A stretch of 55,667 nt of DNA from Klebsormidium nitens (GCA_000708835.1 DF237031.1:1-55667), one strand, 5' to 3'. Positions 1 to 12,384 are shown, counted from the stretch's first letter. The notes: generated by a model from the letters alone, not told the origin. Numbers and translations: made by a program.

Positions 1-124
1 GCATCCCCCGCCCCCGCCCCCGCCCCGACCACCGGAAGCCCCCCGGGGGATCCTCCCCGATGGGAAGCCCCCCTACGAAAACTCCATTGCTCCCGGCCTG
101 CTCCTACCGCCGGGACCAGTTCCA
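1..124 (+). other. Possible 5' exon of the amidase gene, proline-rich, cut by window edge
   Basis: This GC-rich segment is free of stops in its third frame and ends at a good donor (GTAAGT at 125). In that frame it encodes a Pro/Arg/Ser-rich stretch and stops in phase 2. That is the phase needed by the acceptor at 655-656, which opens the first confident amidase exon, so it may be the preceding exon. It begins with a run of CCCCCG units, and the other frames are also open for most of its length, so the frame choice rests only on splice phase. No start codon with a signal peptide is visible, so the true gene start would lie upstream of the window. Confidence 0.35.
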
Positions 125-656
125 GTAAGTTGAGTTAGTTGTTTTCCGCCTAACCCTTGGACCTTTTTATAACGGTCGCAGTCCTCTGCAGGAAATGACT
201 CTTTTCAATGACTTCAGGAAGGCGTTGAACGCTGACCGCTTATAGTCTTTTGTCAAAGTGTTATTGTGCCCTTTTCTGCTAGTATGTTTGGGTTTCTGGA
301 CGACCTTATGCTGCTAGAGTAGAGTTGCATAAAAATGTTAAGGGGCGCCGGGGGTCAGCTCCCCCATCGAACGCAGAATTCGTGTTTCTGGTTATGAAGA
401 CCACTTTAACCAACCCATTAAACACATCCAATCAGTTTACAATCTTCGCTCCAGTTGCTCGCCAAGCAGAAATTCCCTTCTTTTCATCCACCAAGTTCCG
501 TCCAGTCGCGCGGCGCCGCTTCGCTAAACATCACTTGTGACCCCTTTCTACGCTCTCATCCCGTCGGTAAATTTAATCTGAATAATGCCACGCACAGCTA
601 GTGATCACCGCCTGTGCTTACCTTCGCTCATCTGTTTCGTTCCCTTCCATCCGCAG

Positions 657-3600
657 GTGCCATCGGAATTCCGCTGGCCGGCGGCTCTTGCACAGGTCCT
701 CTGGCTACCCGTCGACCTGCACTACCGCCGACGGTTCCGCCCAGTACTGCTGCCCCACCGGAACCGGATGCTTCTCCTCTTCATCCTTCACCTGCTATTC
801 CGCGAGCGGAACCGGAACGTACCCCACAACTCCGACCAACTTCGACTCGGACTGCTCCCAGGTTGTCGAGCTGACGATCGACGAAGCGCAGGCGCTGTTC
901 GAGAGCGGCCAGCTGACGTCACACTCGCTCGTGTCCTGCTACCTGCAGCGGATTGCGGACTACGACAACATCGGAACGTTCAAGGGCCTCGTAAGTTCGT
1001 TGTTTGCCCTTCAAGTTACCTTTCGCTCTTAGCATTCCTCGCTTACTCTTTCTTACTTTATCCACCTATTCCTTTCTTCCGGCAATTTTGAAGTTGTGGT
1101 CTCTGTAACGAGCCCTCCGGTAAGGTCTAGAGCACTTGACTGCTCCCTTCCTGCCACTTGAAGTTAGCAATGAATGTAGACCAAAGCACTCATTCGGCGC
1201 AGTCGAAAATTGGATTGAAGTATGTGTAAGGAACAGCGCCTCAGTCGCTGATATAGATCACGCAGGGTGCATCATCTGGACATAAGAAGTAAGTAATACC
1301 AGCGCCGTTATCTGCTTCACGCCCAAGTCTCTGCTTTCGCCTGTGACTTTTCACCGATCAAGCAGAAGTCTCGGTTCGTAAGCACCGAATAGGACTCATA
1401 GCCCGTAAGTTTCTTCGAGTACGCCGTCGCCTATTGGCGCCAGCGGACGAGCCCACTAGATAAATAGTGCGCTTCGGCACATTTCTAAACTTTTGCAAAC
1501 CGCTGGCTTATGCCACGAACGCCGTGCTGGAGCAGAATCCGAACGCGCTGGTAGATGCTGACGCGACAAGTCATCGAGCGAGCTTTTGGCTCATGTTCCA
1601 GATCCTCCTTCGCTTTATGATTATCTCCTCCATTGTTAATTTCCAAGGTAGTCTCTAACACATTTCATATTCCAGATACAGACCGCATATGCCACTAACG
1701 CCGTTCTGGAGCTCAACCCGTCGGCTCTGGCCGACGCTGACGCGAAGGACATCGAGCGCTCTTCCCGCAGCTCTACCTCAATCCTTTGCTCTCTCCTCTT
1801 ACCGGCTTCTGAGTTGTCTTTGAGTTGTTTCCAACATATATTTGCTACTTTTCCAGACCGCTTATGCCACTAACGCCGTTCTGGAGCTCAACCCGACGGC
1901 TTTGGCTGACGCCGACGCGAAGGACATCGAGCGCGCGGCGTGCGCGCCCAACTGCAACCTCAACAAGCTGCACGGAATTCCGGTCGCCCTCAAGGACAAC
2001 GTGTGCGCGGACGGAATGGAGTGTACCGCTGGTGAGCGTTCCGTTCTTCTTGATGAGTACGTGGGATTTTGGTGGCCTTCACCTCTGCGAGTAAGGAAAG
2101 GATTTATGACTGCCGCGCTCGCGGAAGGATTCCGCAACAACGTGAGCGGAATCATTCTGCGCCCCGAACCGCTTTCAACACGTGTCTATGAGTCGTCCCG
2201 TTCCTTCCGCTCGGGGTCCTAGAACTTGGTCGGCTCTAGCTTACCACCCGGAAGCGTAACTCGCAACGTACCGGAATCAAGAACTCCGGCGGAATCATCC
2301 TTCGGTTCGATGTGTTCGGTTCCATTCTTTACGTGCAGATTTTCTGGAACCTCTTCGGCTCTCCTCACGCGTAAGCGTACCTCTCGACCGGATTCTATGT
2401 GTTTCTGAAGTCCGGTTCCGTTCGTTCTGTTCAGGCTCCTGGAACCTGTTTGGCTCCCACCACGCGGAAGCCTACCTCGCGACCGGAATCAAGGCCGCGG
2501 GCGGAATCATCCTGTGCAAGCTGGGCCTCTCCGAGTGGGCCAACTACCGCGGCAGCTCCGTCTCCGGCTGGTCCGGCCGCGGGGGGCAGGTCTACGTGAG
2601 CGACGTCACGCTGACGCTATCAATGACGTCATCTCTTGTTGCGCTTTGTTATTGGATTTGCTGTTTGTCGCTGATTGGCTGGTAAGAACACACTCCGTCT
2701 GCAGCTCCGTTACCGACTGGTCCGGTCGCGACGCGGCGGCCAGATTCCCGTGAGTGACTCACGCTGCAATCAGCGCAGATGTTACATTCAACATTGCACT
2801 TATCGACGCTCAGCTTTTTGTTTGGGACGAAAACGGTTCAGCAGCACTAGCAGCTTTGTTGTCGCTCCCCCGGGCCCAAGCGAGCATTTTCACGTCAGCC
2901 GCCTCTCTCTGACGTCATCATAAGACTAGTAAAACTAAGCTCCTGTTTCGTTGTCGACGCGAAACTGTGGCTTCTTGACTTCGCTGCTTCACCCACAAAC
3001 TAGCCAAGCACAACCTTCTTCTATTAGCAACGCGACTTCTCTTCTCAGCAATGCCACTTTCCTATCCGCTCTTTCAAGGTTTGGCAATACGAAGCCAACG
3101 TGAATCTTAGGATGTCCTGCCTTTATCGGACAAAGGAGCAAAATCGAATTTCTTCGTACAGGATCCGTACGTCCGCTACCAGATCAGCGGACAGATCACG
3201 ATTGACAACCCGTACCCCGACATTCCCTCTGCGCTTCCCGTCAACACCACTTACTTCAACCACTCCAACCCGACGATCGTCTCCGGGAGCTCTTCCGGTT
3301 CCGGCGTTGCCGCCGCGACTAGTCTGGTGAGCTAATCTAGACCTCCCTCTTCCGTTGAAACATAACAGAATCTCGTACGGAAAGTGATAATCCGACCTGG
3401 GAACAAGACTACGGGAGCTATTCCGGGTCCGGCGTCCCGGCCGCAATCAGCCCGGTAAGCTGGAGTCTCTACACTTCCGCTTTTGCTGATCTGTATCGAT
3501 TCTCTAAGTCCCAAATGAAACGGGCTTTTGCTTTCTGTATCAGAATCCTGGAAAGCAATTCCGAGAGCTCGTTCGTTTCCGGGTCGCCTCTGCGATTGGC

Positions 3601-6600
3601 AAGCCGTACATTTCATCACTACTTGTTTTCGTATGTGCTTTACCAGCCCTTTTCTTACGCTTTGCTTCCTAATCTTTTCGCTTGGTATACCGACTCATCA
3701 GTGAGATTCGATCCGCCGTCTCCTGTGCAGCGGAACTCCTTGAACCGTTCGTCATCTGTCTTCCCGTCGTTTTTGCTCTGCGAAGCTTGAGCTACTCGGC
3801 TCGGGATGAACAGCTAATTCATCTTACACACAGATCTTTCATTACGTTTTCGCGTCCAACCTGTTGAGCTAGAGATGATTCTGGTCCTTACCCTTGTTCA
3901 AACTGAAAGCGAGTTTTGAGAGTCTTTTCTCGTAGGTAGCAAACATCTTCCCGTTATGCCAATATGGGAGCCATATTTTGCGTCAGACCTCGCGAGCGCA
4001 GCAGCCGCGTCCTCTTTTCAATGGAATTTTGCTTGCAGAAACAAATGGAACGCCTTGAATTTCTGAACTACGCGTAAAACCAAACGAAATGAAGTCGATC
4101 GAGAGGGTTAGAACTAACCCTTCGGGTCATCCGTGCTTTGTGTAGGCGATGGTAACCATCGGTTCCGAGACAAGCGGATCGATCCTGGGCCCCAGCGGAT
4201 CGAACGGACTCGCCGGAATCAAGCCCACCGTGGGTCTAGTCAGCCGCGCCGGCGTCGTTCCGCTGTCGGAATCTCAGGACACAGCCGGGTGAGCGGAAAT
4301 TGAAACCATCCTTTAGCTCATTTGTTCGCCTCTTCAGCTGTACTTTGAGATGCGCAACTCGTTGGCTCTGCGAAAAGAAGACCTGCTATTTCAAATCCAC
4401 AATCTCAGCCGTGGCGAAAAGAGTTCTTACTTGGAAAACTCAAATTTCAGATAAGATATGACAAAGGAGAGATTACTAGCGCCCCCAAGGAAGCAGAAGT
4501 TCTTATTTTGAAGCAGCCGCTTTGAAGTAGAGCCAAAAGAAGGGGTCTGTGCATGTTCGTTAGCTGCATTTGGAACTTGCGCATTGAGGACCACTTAGCC
4601 GTGTGTTTTATTTAAATGCTCATGCCCACATCCGTGTGCCGTCTCTAACGTTGGACGCGGTACGTCTTCGGAGCAACCCTACAACCTTCTTTCGCCGTCG
4701 ACTTCAGATGATCATTGAAAGAAGTTCAGCCGTCCGATGCATATATCGACGGTCCGATTTGCAGGCCCATGTGCCGGACTCTGACGGACGCCGTGTACCT
4801 TTTGGACACCATCACGGGCGTCGATCCGAACGATGCGTACACCAACGGACAGGTCGCGCCCGTGGGCGGCTTCACACAGTTCCTCAAGACGACGGGCCTG
4901 CAAGGTGTGAATGCACCCCTCCAGCCCTGTGATGAATTTATCTTGTGCTGGAAAATCCGCGTTTCAGGTCCTAATAACCATATCTGATCAAGCTCTGAGT
5001 AGGCCCTGCAGTTGAATTCTCCTGGGATATTTAAGCTCGAGATGCGAATGACTTTTACGTCCGCTCACGATTACTCCTAGCTTTGGCTCGCAGTCTCCAT
5101 CCAATTTCCCTCAAGCTCCTGGTTACATGTGGTGCTATCTGATCCCCGTGTGAGCATTGTGCCTGAGTCCGAAGGTTTCTCATCGATCCCCACTGCATGC
5201 AGGAGTGCCCTCCGTGCTTGGAACCCTGTTCCGTTTTTGGAGTCCTTCCTTCTTCGCATGCTAACCCTCGAGTTCTGAGTTGACGAAAGGCAAGCTGACC
5301 TAAGCGGAAGGATCTGACGTCAGCTTTCACTTCCTCCAATGATGCAGGAAAGAAAATTGCTTTCACCCCCTTGAACCCCAACACCACCAACCCGGTTCTT
5401 CTGGCCGCCTTCAACTCGATCCCCGATATCCTCAGGTATGTCGTTCTCTAATGTTGCGCTTTTGTTTTCTGCCCAATTAGTCCCTTCAATCGGCATTCCT
5501 TGCGGCTATAAACGTCAGCTGCAGTGATTAAGGTGGCGTTTGGCTGGCTTTTTAATCTTAATCTCCAGCTTGATGCTTGGAAACTTGATGTGTACCTTGT
5601 TCTTTAGTGGTGCGAGCCTCTGATTTACTCAAACCTCCTATGTCTCGATTTCATCCTGATGTCATCACTTTTGACACATCCATAAAACTTCTGAAAAATG
5701 AGTCGTTGCCTGAACCATTGACTTAGATCGTCGATAAAATGGCTGCCTAGGGCTGGTTATGAAATATCTAAGTCCTTCCTGAGTTGTCATCTTTTTTTGA
5801 GCATTCGAAAGCTTCTTTGCGCAGGGCCCAGGGCGCCACGGTGGACGTCCTTCCGTTTCCGTTCACCATCCCCGGAACCAGCGGACTGAGCACCAGCTCC
5901 ATCCTTCCCACGGACTTCAAGGTCGACATCAACAACTTCCTCTCGGGTAGGGCGTTTTGTATACATTTCGCGGGATCGCACTTCGAACTTGTGTGCTGAC
6001 GAAAATGCTTTTTACTGCTTTCTGTGTTCTGTGCCAGGTAAAGGTCTACAGCTGCTTAATTGATTCGAGGGCACCAATTGTTTGCTTGCTCTTCGCAGCA
6101 GCCCATATCTTTACCTCCAGAGTTGAGGTGATTGATAGTTTCAGAAAGACGCAACTTCTCTCGATCGCGACTCACGTCTAGCGTTCACGTCTCATTCCCA
6201 ATCCGCCATTTCGAGTCACTTGTGCGCTCTTTCTGAGACCCTTTCACCCGTTTCGACGAACACCTTCAACATTTTATGCAGCTCTGTTCTGATCGTATCG
6301 TGCTGCTATTCCGCCCGTACCGAGCTTATGGGCACGAAGCAATCCGACTAGATTTTGAAGGCGACCACGAGTGTTTCTGCGGAACACTTCTCTAGAGGAC
6401 TCAGTAGAAGTTTTCTTCGAAAACTCTATAACCCCCTGCCTAAACACTCTGTTAATCATTTGCAGAGCTAACCTGGAAGGCTGGCTTCACCGTCCAGAAG
6501 ACGTTGGCGGACATGATCCAATTCAACAAGGTACGTTTTCGGACTATATTCTTACGACCCAGATAATTTCGCATGTCAACCCTTTATGTTTTTCGACAGC

Positions 6601-8582
6601 TGTCAGAGGACATGACAGCTGTCAGGGTCTGGTCTAAACTACTTTAAAAGGTGATCAGATAGCTCTGAAGCTTCAGAATCGTGACGACTAGAATGTCGGT
6701 GGATGTATACCTGGTTGAGAGGCACATGCGCGCAAGGCGCGCTCGTACACCTTCAGCATCTCACAGTGGGAGACACTTCATGCAGACTTTGTTTAGTTAT
6801 CCAGGACTCAAGAAGGACAAATTGAGAGCGAGAAGGACCGGAATTCAAGAGAAGTACGACCCACAAGATTCGTCACAACGAACCCTGTGTTTCGCCGCCG
6901 GAGAAGTTGAGACCCAGAGGTCAGTTTGACAACAGGGGACCTTTCATGCGATTCTGGTGGACTTTAAGGGAGGAGTGATCAAAACCCAAACCATCATAAC
7001 ATAGAATGTTCCGCTTTTGCGCAGGACAACTATCTGCTCGAGTTCCAGGGCGGCACGTGCTGCCGCGGACAGCCCGCCTACGGCAACTTCTTCCAGCAGA
7101 CCTGGGAGAACGCGCAGAACACCACCGGGTTTGACTCGGCCGCCTACATGAGCTCCAAGCAGGTAAACACTTTTTTTCATTTTGACATAATTCTTAGATC
7201 TGGGCTGGCTTACGGGTGGGTCGTATGGTTTGTGTCAACGGCCGCTGAAAAGTCATTTTCAGCAGACCTGGGAACAGGCGCAGAACACCACAGGGTTTGG
7301 CTCGACCGCCTACATGAGCTCCAAGCAGGTGAACACCTTTCTTCTGACATACTTCTGAAATCTGGACTGTCTTACGGGGGTGTCTTATGGGAGTGTCAAC
7401 GGCCGCTAGAGGTTAAGCTTTTTCAGCGGATCTACTAATCCAGACCGCGCAGAATATCACCTGCTTTTGCTCGACCGCCTACATGAGCTGTAAACAGGCA
7501 AATCCCCTCCCTCTTTTGACACAAATGCGGGAATTATTGGTTTTCGTTACTGGGGTTTGCGTCAGAGTCTGCTGAGAAACGATCTTAACGAACCTAGAAG
7601 ACCGCGCCAAGCATAGTTTGACGCTTTTGTGTCAATCTCGCAGCTTCTTCGGGCTCCCCTCTGCGTGCCTGAATATATCAGTTGGTCAGCAGGTTTTGGT
7701 TTCTGGCCTCCGCCCTTCTCAACTTTCCGCCGCTGATGACACCCGATTATGATATCCCCACTGACGTTGTCGTTACCTTTGCTCTCTGCTTATCATACCC
7801 TCGCACCGCTTATGGCAGAACGCATCGGCAATTGCGGCCGCCATCACCACCTTCCTCAACAGCAACGGCTATGACGCGATCACTTCCAACGGGGGGCTCA
7901 TCGGTACCTTCGCCACAGCCCAGTAAGTACCTCCCCCCCGGAATTGCTTCCTCTCGTTTTTGCCGGGGAAAGCGTTAAGCTACCAGCTCCTTCAGTCAGC
8001 GTTGAAAGCAGGTTACGTTCTGGTCTTTCGATAGTCGCTTTCTGAAAATTCGTTTTCTTCCCAACATACGTCATAAGATAAGGAGCGCCTTCTGGACACT
8101 GTTTCCGGTTTTCCTTCTGATAGAGCAACCAACGGTCCGGTGGCAAAATTCACCAACCCACAATTTTTTGACTGGCCGCCTTTTGGGTCTCTCGAGCATT
8201 CGCTTAACCCCGGTTTCTTTCCCAAAACGGCCCACCATTTCTTGGTGACGTTCTCAGATTTCCACACATAGTATATCATCGTCGGCCTCCGAGTGTAAGA
8301 GAAACGAACCCACACTCTCTTCCGACCAACTTTGCGAGCCCCGAGCAATAGTATACTCCCTGTCTCAATAGAAAACCGACCCACCCTTTCTTCCGGTTAC
8401 TTTTCAGGTTCCCGAGCATTTCCATTCCCGGGCTCAAGACCAGTCTGGGCGCACCGAGCGGGTTCATCTTCCACGGATCCGCGTATACGGAGGCAAAGCT
8501 TATTGAGATGGCCTATGCATACGAGCAGGCCAAGCCTTTCCCCCGCCCGCTCCCGACCTTTTGCAACGGCGCCAGTTGCTAG
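657..8582 (+). CDS. Amidase-signature family hydrolase with Cys-rich N-terminal module (12 exons, 5' partial)
   Basis: Exons read as 657-990, 1857-2031, 2435-2595, 3162-3326, 4146-4288, 4765-4904, 5348-5435, 5825-5946, 6466-6530, 7025-7162, 7819-7922 and 8408-8582 (TAG). All junctions are GT-AG and phases agree, giving about 602 codons after the first acceptor. The product is an amidase-signature enzyme, a family that hydrolyses carboxamides with a Ser-cisSer-Lys triad. Visible landmarks are [11 protein letters not shown] (Lys codon 1992-1994), [33 protein letters not shown] (cis-Ser region), and [19 protein letters not shown] (Ser nucleophile codon 4179-4181). Ahead of the catalytic domain, exon 1 carries a Cys-rich module with a YCCPTGTGC core and Ser/Thr-rich linkers, suggesting an extracellular or wall-associated enzyme. 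The signal peptide is not in view. An alternative acceptor at 694-695 keeps the same frame and would drop 13 residues. Substrate cannot be told from sequence. Confidence 0.87.
1499..1760 (+). repeat. Two decayed copies of the 5' half of amidase exon 2
   Basis: Segments at about 1499-1582 and 1682-1760 repeat the start of the true exon at 1857 (reading [10 protein letters not shown] and onward). The second copy keeps a CAG acceptor and most codons through the equivalent of KDIERS. The first keeps the same core but has lost the acceptor. Neither is needed: exon 1 (phase 0) joins the copy at 1857 directly. Both copies stop at about the same internal point of the exon. Confidence 0.8.
2115..2395 (+). 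repeat. Three decayed copies of the 5' part of amidase exon 3
   Basis: Pieces at about 2115-2162, 2255-2310 and 2340-2395 resemble the exon beginning at 2435. The shared pattern covers SWNLFGS and the part encoding [12 protein letters not shown]. They are partial and interrupted, and lie in the intron just upstream of the functional copy. Confidence 0.6.
2697..2765 (+). repeat. Decayed copy of the 3' end of amidase exon 3 with its donor site
   Basis: This stretch repeats the end of exon 3 ([11 protein letters not shown] region, 2550-2595) together with the following GTGAG donor and the next few intron bases. Here the copy extends downstream of the exon rather than upstream, and it keeps the donor rather than an acceptor. 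Confidence 0.65.
3409..3605 (+). repeat. Two decayed copies of the 3' end of amidase exon 4
   Basis: About 3409-3454 repeats the Ser/Gly-rich end of exon 4 (3280-3326) and is followed by a GTAAGC donor. About 3555-3605 is a second, weaker copy. Because the cis-Ser loop lies in this exon, the copies mimic a catalytic motif but hold no full domain. Confidence 0.6.
7261..7499 (+). repeat. Two decayed copies of the 3' half of amidase exon 10 with donor sites
   Basis: The end of exon 10 (about 7092-7162, encoding [13 protein letters not shown] through AYMSSKQ) is repeated at 7261-7328, followed by GTGAAC. It is repeated again, more decayed, at about 7441-7497, where the donor has become GC. The first copy differs from the exon at only a handful of positions. 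Flanking intron sequence (TCTGGACTG or TCTGGGCTGG, then ACGGGT) is repeated too, so the unit is exon end plus intron start. Confidence 0.85.
8195..8360 (+). repeat. Two decayed copies of the intron 11 / exon 12 junction
   Basis: The junction sequence before exon 12 (CGACCCACCCTTTCTTCCGG, then TTTTCAG, then the CCCGAGCATTTC start of the exon) recurs in weaker form near 8195-8260 and 8290-8360. Spacing is roughly 100-110 bases. Confidence 0.55.
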
Positions 8583-10304
8583 ACGCCACGTGGCACACGC
8601 GCGCGCAAATTCTCATGATTCGCGCAATCGGGCTTGGAGCCTCAAGGTTACTGGATGATATAGGATTCTGGGTTAGGCGTGTTGCTAGCTTAAGTTAAGC
8701 TGTGATTGGGTTTCCATTTTTGTGCGGAAATTAAGTAATTTTAGCTCTACAATAAGATTGCTCACCGTCGTTTCCAAGCGAAGACGATACTTTTCGGACG
8801 GTGGCACCAACAGCTCGCAAAACAAAGCTGCTGGAAGAGCGTACGTAGAAGAAATAGCTGCTGGCGTTGGCAGCCGGGACGTCAACCTGATAAGCAGGAT
8901 GGAAGTTCGATAAGCAGCCGGACGTCCAATAAGCAAGCTGGACGTCCGATACGCCCTTTTCTGAATTTCGTGAGAGCTTCCGTTCCGCTCTTCAAGTGCA
9001 GCGAGACAAGCGAAAGGCTCTGAAATAAGCCTTGACATTTCGGTTAGCACCCAATTGGAATTCATTACAAAACACAAGTGCTTCTGTCTACACGTCTTTA
9101 GCTGCTCAAATACCACTCGCTTGAAATTTTCAACGTTCGGATCGGGCCAACTCAGTCTGGCGTCGTCCAGCCCAATACTGATTATAACGCCTACGTCTTT
9201 TCCTTGATTGGTTTTTGAAAGCATCCCGTACCTAAAGCGCCAGAGCGCAAATACCTATGTGACGCGTGACTGACAACTGGCCGGGCAGGTAACCTGTTTG
9301 TGTTTGGTTCAGTCAACGACTGAGAAGTTGAATCAAGACGGGTCGAGCCATTATTTCAGGTATGATCTGTTTGATTTTTTGTTAGTGTAGCAAAGAAAGC
9401 GTACCGGCCCGTAACCTTTTACTTGGCCCTGCTATGTGAACATTATAGACCCTATAACCTAAGACGTACGCGCCATGAAAGATGTCATTTATAGCTACAT
9501 TTTGCCACATCTTAATACCATCGATACCGGTACCCGCGTAATCCATGCACCAAGCCAGAAGTGTCGAAAGCGTTCGATGTGGTAGCGTCCACAAATTTAA
9601 TCTACTTCTGCTGAACGAAGCTTCAAAAATCGTATCATTGAGCATCAAAACAACTTGAGTCATGCCGCCATGACGGTTGAACATGAATGTTGCACGTCGA
9701 TTGATCATACTCGTATAGCCAGAACTTTCTGCGGGCCTGTTGACCGTGATAGGAAATCGTCGGTTGAAGTCTCAGTGAGTTGAAGCCAAATAGATCCATG
9801 AATTAGTGGATCGCCCACTCAGGGTTTGTGTTGGCTTCGCCGCCGCCGGACCCTTTATATTGTAAGCGCACCCGGCCTTGCTTGCATTTAATAATTTGCA
9901 CTGACAGCGTGACGGCGCGACCGAAGGTCGCCGCGAGGCTTTGGTTCGGTGAACTTCATTCTTTCCAATGGATACTTCTCTTATAGCCCGTGCGAATCAA
10001 AGCCATGGGGCGGTCAGAATGTAACACAAGATTAATGGCGGCGGCTTGCGCGTGATGCATCTATCAGGGTGACGAAGATGAGACAACGATGTTTAGGTGA
10101 CTAGACCAAGTTTTGAAATCCGTATTCGTTCAAGATGACGACAGCCTGAGTGCACGTTGCGCGCCTGCGCAGCGACTCGGAATTCTGGAGACGCCACAAG
10201 AAATCGAAATGGGCTACGGGGTGACTTCTGTACTGGAGCTTTGTATCACGCTTCTTTTCGATGATTGTACCTGACTGCTAGACGGCCATATAGATTTGAA
10301 GATA
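8583..10304. other. Intergenic stretch with weak minus-strand ORFs only
   Basis: No gene can be supported. Minus-strand open frames of 179 codons (8685-9224) and 108 codons (9382-9708) have protein-like stretches but no family I recognise. Their splice phases do not fit one simple join, although they could be relics of one gene. At about 8885-8945 a short imperfect repeat of roughly 20 bases (GATAAGCA followed by GGACGTCC or similar) occurs three times. Confidence 0.4.
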
Positions 10305-11162
10305 TTATTGTTGGTAACTCGGGCTCGTTTGTGGCACATTTCCTAATCCAGGTAAACGTACAAGAAGTGATAGAACTTCACCCTTAAGGCTTCGACCCGT
10401 AACGCGCACCATTCTCCGAGAATCCCTGATCTCATCTGCAGAATCTTTGCTTTCCCGTTTCTCCTCCAACAGGTCTTTATAACGCGAGACCCTCCCCGCC
10501 AAATAGACTCTGTTTGCAAGCAGAATCGCCCGTGCGACGATCTTCTCAAGCCGCGACTGCTTCTTCCATTCTCCCCACATAGATTGGCCTTCGCGCCTCC
10601 CCCTGCTTACGTAGCGCCAAACAAGATAGGAGACCCCAACGCTCAAACTGGTAAAACCGCACAACCCAAAGCCCAGTTTCATAATTCTTCCCCCACCAAA
10701 CTCTTGGCTTCTGCCAAGACTCTCATTCAACGAAGCATCTTGACGCCGTGTTGCAGCAAGCCCGACGCTCCAATCTAGTTGCTCCGGTTCCGTCTCATGA
10801 CAGGACAGCTTTTTTTCAGAAGTCGCCAGTTTCTGCCTAGAAATTGGCACCTTCGTGCCGCCCACTTTGGTAGTTCCGGCCACCGCTTCCGCTGAATCCG
10901 CTGGGCCGCCCGCAGCCACCCGGGCGCCGAACGTGGACGGAACCCGGGAGCGTGCCAAAACTGCTGGTTCTCCTGAGTTGACGGCTCCCGGTTGGGCAGG
11001 AAGGCTGGAGGTTCTGAATGGAACCGAGGAAATATCGATGTTGGGTCCCTTTATAAATTGTGACTTCTTGGTCAGCACTCCTGCCAATGCTCTGCATCCA
11101 GGGAGAAAGATCGCAGCGGCATCTGTGACGCTCCATAGGAAGACCTCTTCTGTGAAGTCCAT
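10305..11162 (-). CDS. Unrecognised single-exon protein with one likely membrane segment (285 aa)
   Basis: An intact 285-codon frame on the minus strand, long for this region. The N-terminal half is Ser/Ala/Gly/Pro-rich and looks disordered. Around residues 160-185 a hydrophobic stretch (GFGLCGFTSLSVGVSYLVW) could cross a membrane. It is followed by a strongly basic, Arg/Lys/Glu-rich helical tail. I recognise no family. It lacks introns, unlike its neighbours, and a three-unit 65-bp tandem repeat lies within 10 bases upstream of its ATG, where the promoter or leader should be. It may be a real lineage-specific gene, or a chance frame. Confidence 0.45.
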   Translation of the reverse strand: MDFTEEVFLWSVTDAAAIFLPGCRALAGVLTKKSQFIKGPNIDISSVPFRTSSLPAQPGAVNSGEPAVLARSRVPSTFGARVAAGGPADSAEAVAGTTKVGGTKVPISRQKLATSEKKLSCHETEPEQLDWSVGLAATRRQDASLNESLGRSQEFGGGRIMKLGFGLCGFTSLSVGVSYLVWRYVSRGRREGQSMWGEWKKQSRLEKIVARAILLANRVYLAGRVSRYKDLLEEKRESKDSADEIRDSRRMVRVTGRSLKGEVLSLLVRLPGLGNVPQTSPSYQQ

Positions 11163-11170
11163 GTCTCCTT

Positions 11171-11357
11171 TCCTACGAGAAAAGTTGGTCCGACGTTACA
11201 ATTGCAGATTGTGGGCTAGATAACAACGACCTTTTTCCTACGAGAAAAGTTGGTCCGACGTTACAATTGCAGATTGTGGGCTAGATAACAACGACCTTTT
11301 TCCTACGAGAAAAGTTGGTCCGACGTTACAAGGGCAGATTGTGGGCTAGATTACAAC
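11171..11357. repeat. 65-bp tandem repeat, three copies
   Basis: Units start at about 11171, 11236 and 11301, each opening with TCCTACGAGAAAAGTTGG. Copies 1 and 2 are virtually identical. Copy 3 differs at a few bases (AGGGCAG for ATTGCAG, and TTACAACG near its end). The array touches the start of the minus-strand gene at 10305-11162. Confidence 0.93.
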
Positions 11358-12384
11358 GCGTGTCCGGTCCGCCTTAGCCCTCTGAAGCTTGAGTATGAAA
11401 TCTGTCTCTTTCTTCAGCATTAGTACAAGGTTTCAGCGTCTGAAATTCGTCGCTGTGGAAAGTTCAAAGGTAAGGCCGTCATTCCAATCATTGACGCCAC
11501 TCCCTCAAAGACATTTACTTGCTAAATCTTGAATGGGTCCTTTTGTTACCCAAACCTCAACATCTGGGAATGATGTTCTTATCTTATCGCTCGCGCTGAC
11601 GGGAAGACTCTTCGCATACAGAGCGGCTCGCAGATAGGATGATGCTTCAATCTTTACCGCCCTTCCAAAGAGCTGAGCGCTCAACCTCTTGATGGTTATC
11701 TTGCATGTCAGACTTGCTTCACGGGGTAAGAGGGCTCTTTGGATGTGACTAGAGGTGCCTCGGTGAGAAATGACTGTTCCAACATTTACATGCAGAATTT
11801 CATTGATGTGACGATTTTCCGGTCATGTCAACAATCTTTACCGCTCAAGAGGACTTCTCATACTGGTAGAGCCATTAAATGATCCGATCGTAGCCATCGG
11901 ACGGCACACGTCTGTTTAGAAAAGGGTCAAGCTGGCGGCAAGTTTGACGAAACTTGCAATTAAGATCTTGGCTGGCGCTGATATTGCGTATCAAAGATGC
12001 GCAAACAACCACTCAAAAAGCTAAAACTTCCTCTGTCAGAATTTGCTCCCGCAAACCATCGCAGGTCTTGCATTTGAAAGAACAACGTTTCTGATTTTCT
12101 TGCTCTCCCTATATGGCAGTACGTCGCTTATGGACATCTGTAAACATTTCGGCGAGGCGGCATCCACACGTTGATTTCAATCTCACCCAAGACTGCAGAG
12201 TCCACCAATTCAGAGGATAGCATTTCAATCACAGTCATCTGAGGCTAGCCTTTGTAGAACGGTGGTATATCTCTTATCTGAGGAGCTAGAGTACGAGCGG
12301 AGTAAAGAAGCCTCGAAGGTGCTCCCCCAGAACTCCGACCAGAACTCAGACTGCATTCTTTCTGCCTAGTTGTAATGGGCGATT
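11358..12384. other. Stretch without recognisable gene
   Basis: I see no long open frame, RNA gene or repeat here on either strand. Confidence 0.5.

Noticed and set aside
8685-9708. Minus-strand frames 8685-9224 and 9382-9708 as one gene, with a faint patatin-like look (VIISIG)
   Set aside because: Splice phases at the best donor and acceptor do not match, and no catalytic motif is present. Too weak to name.
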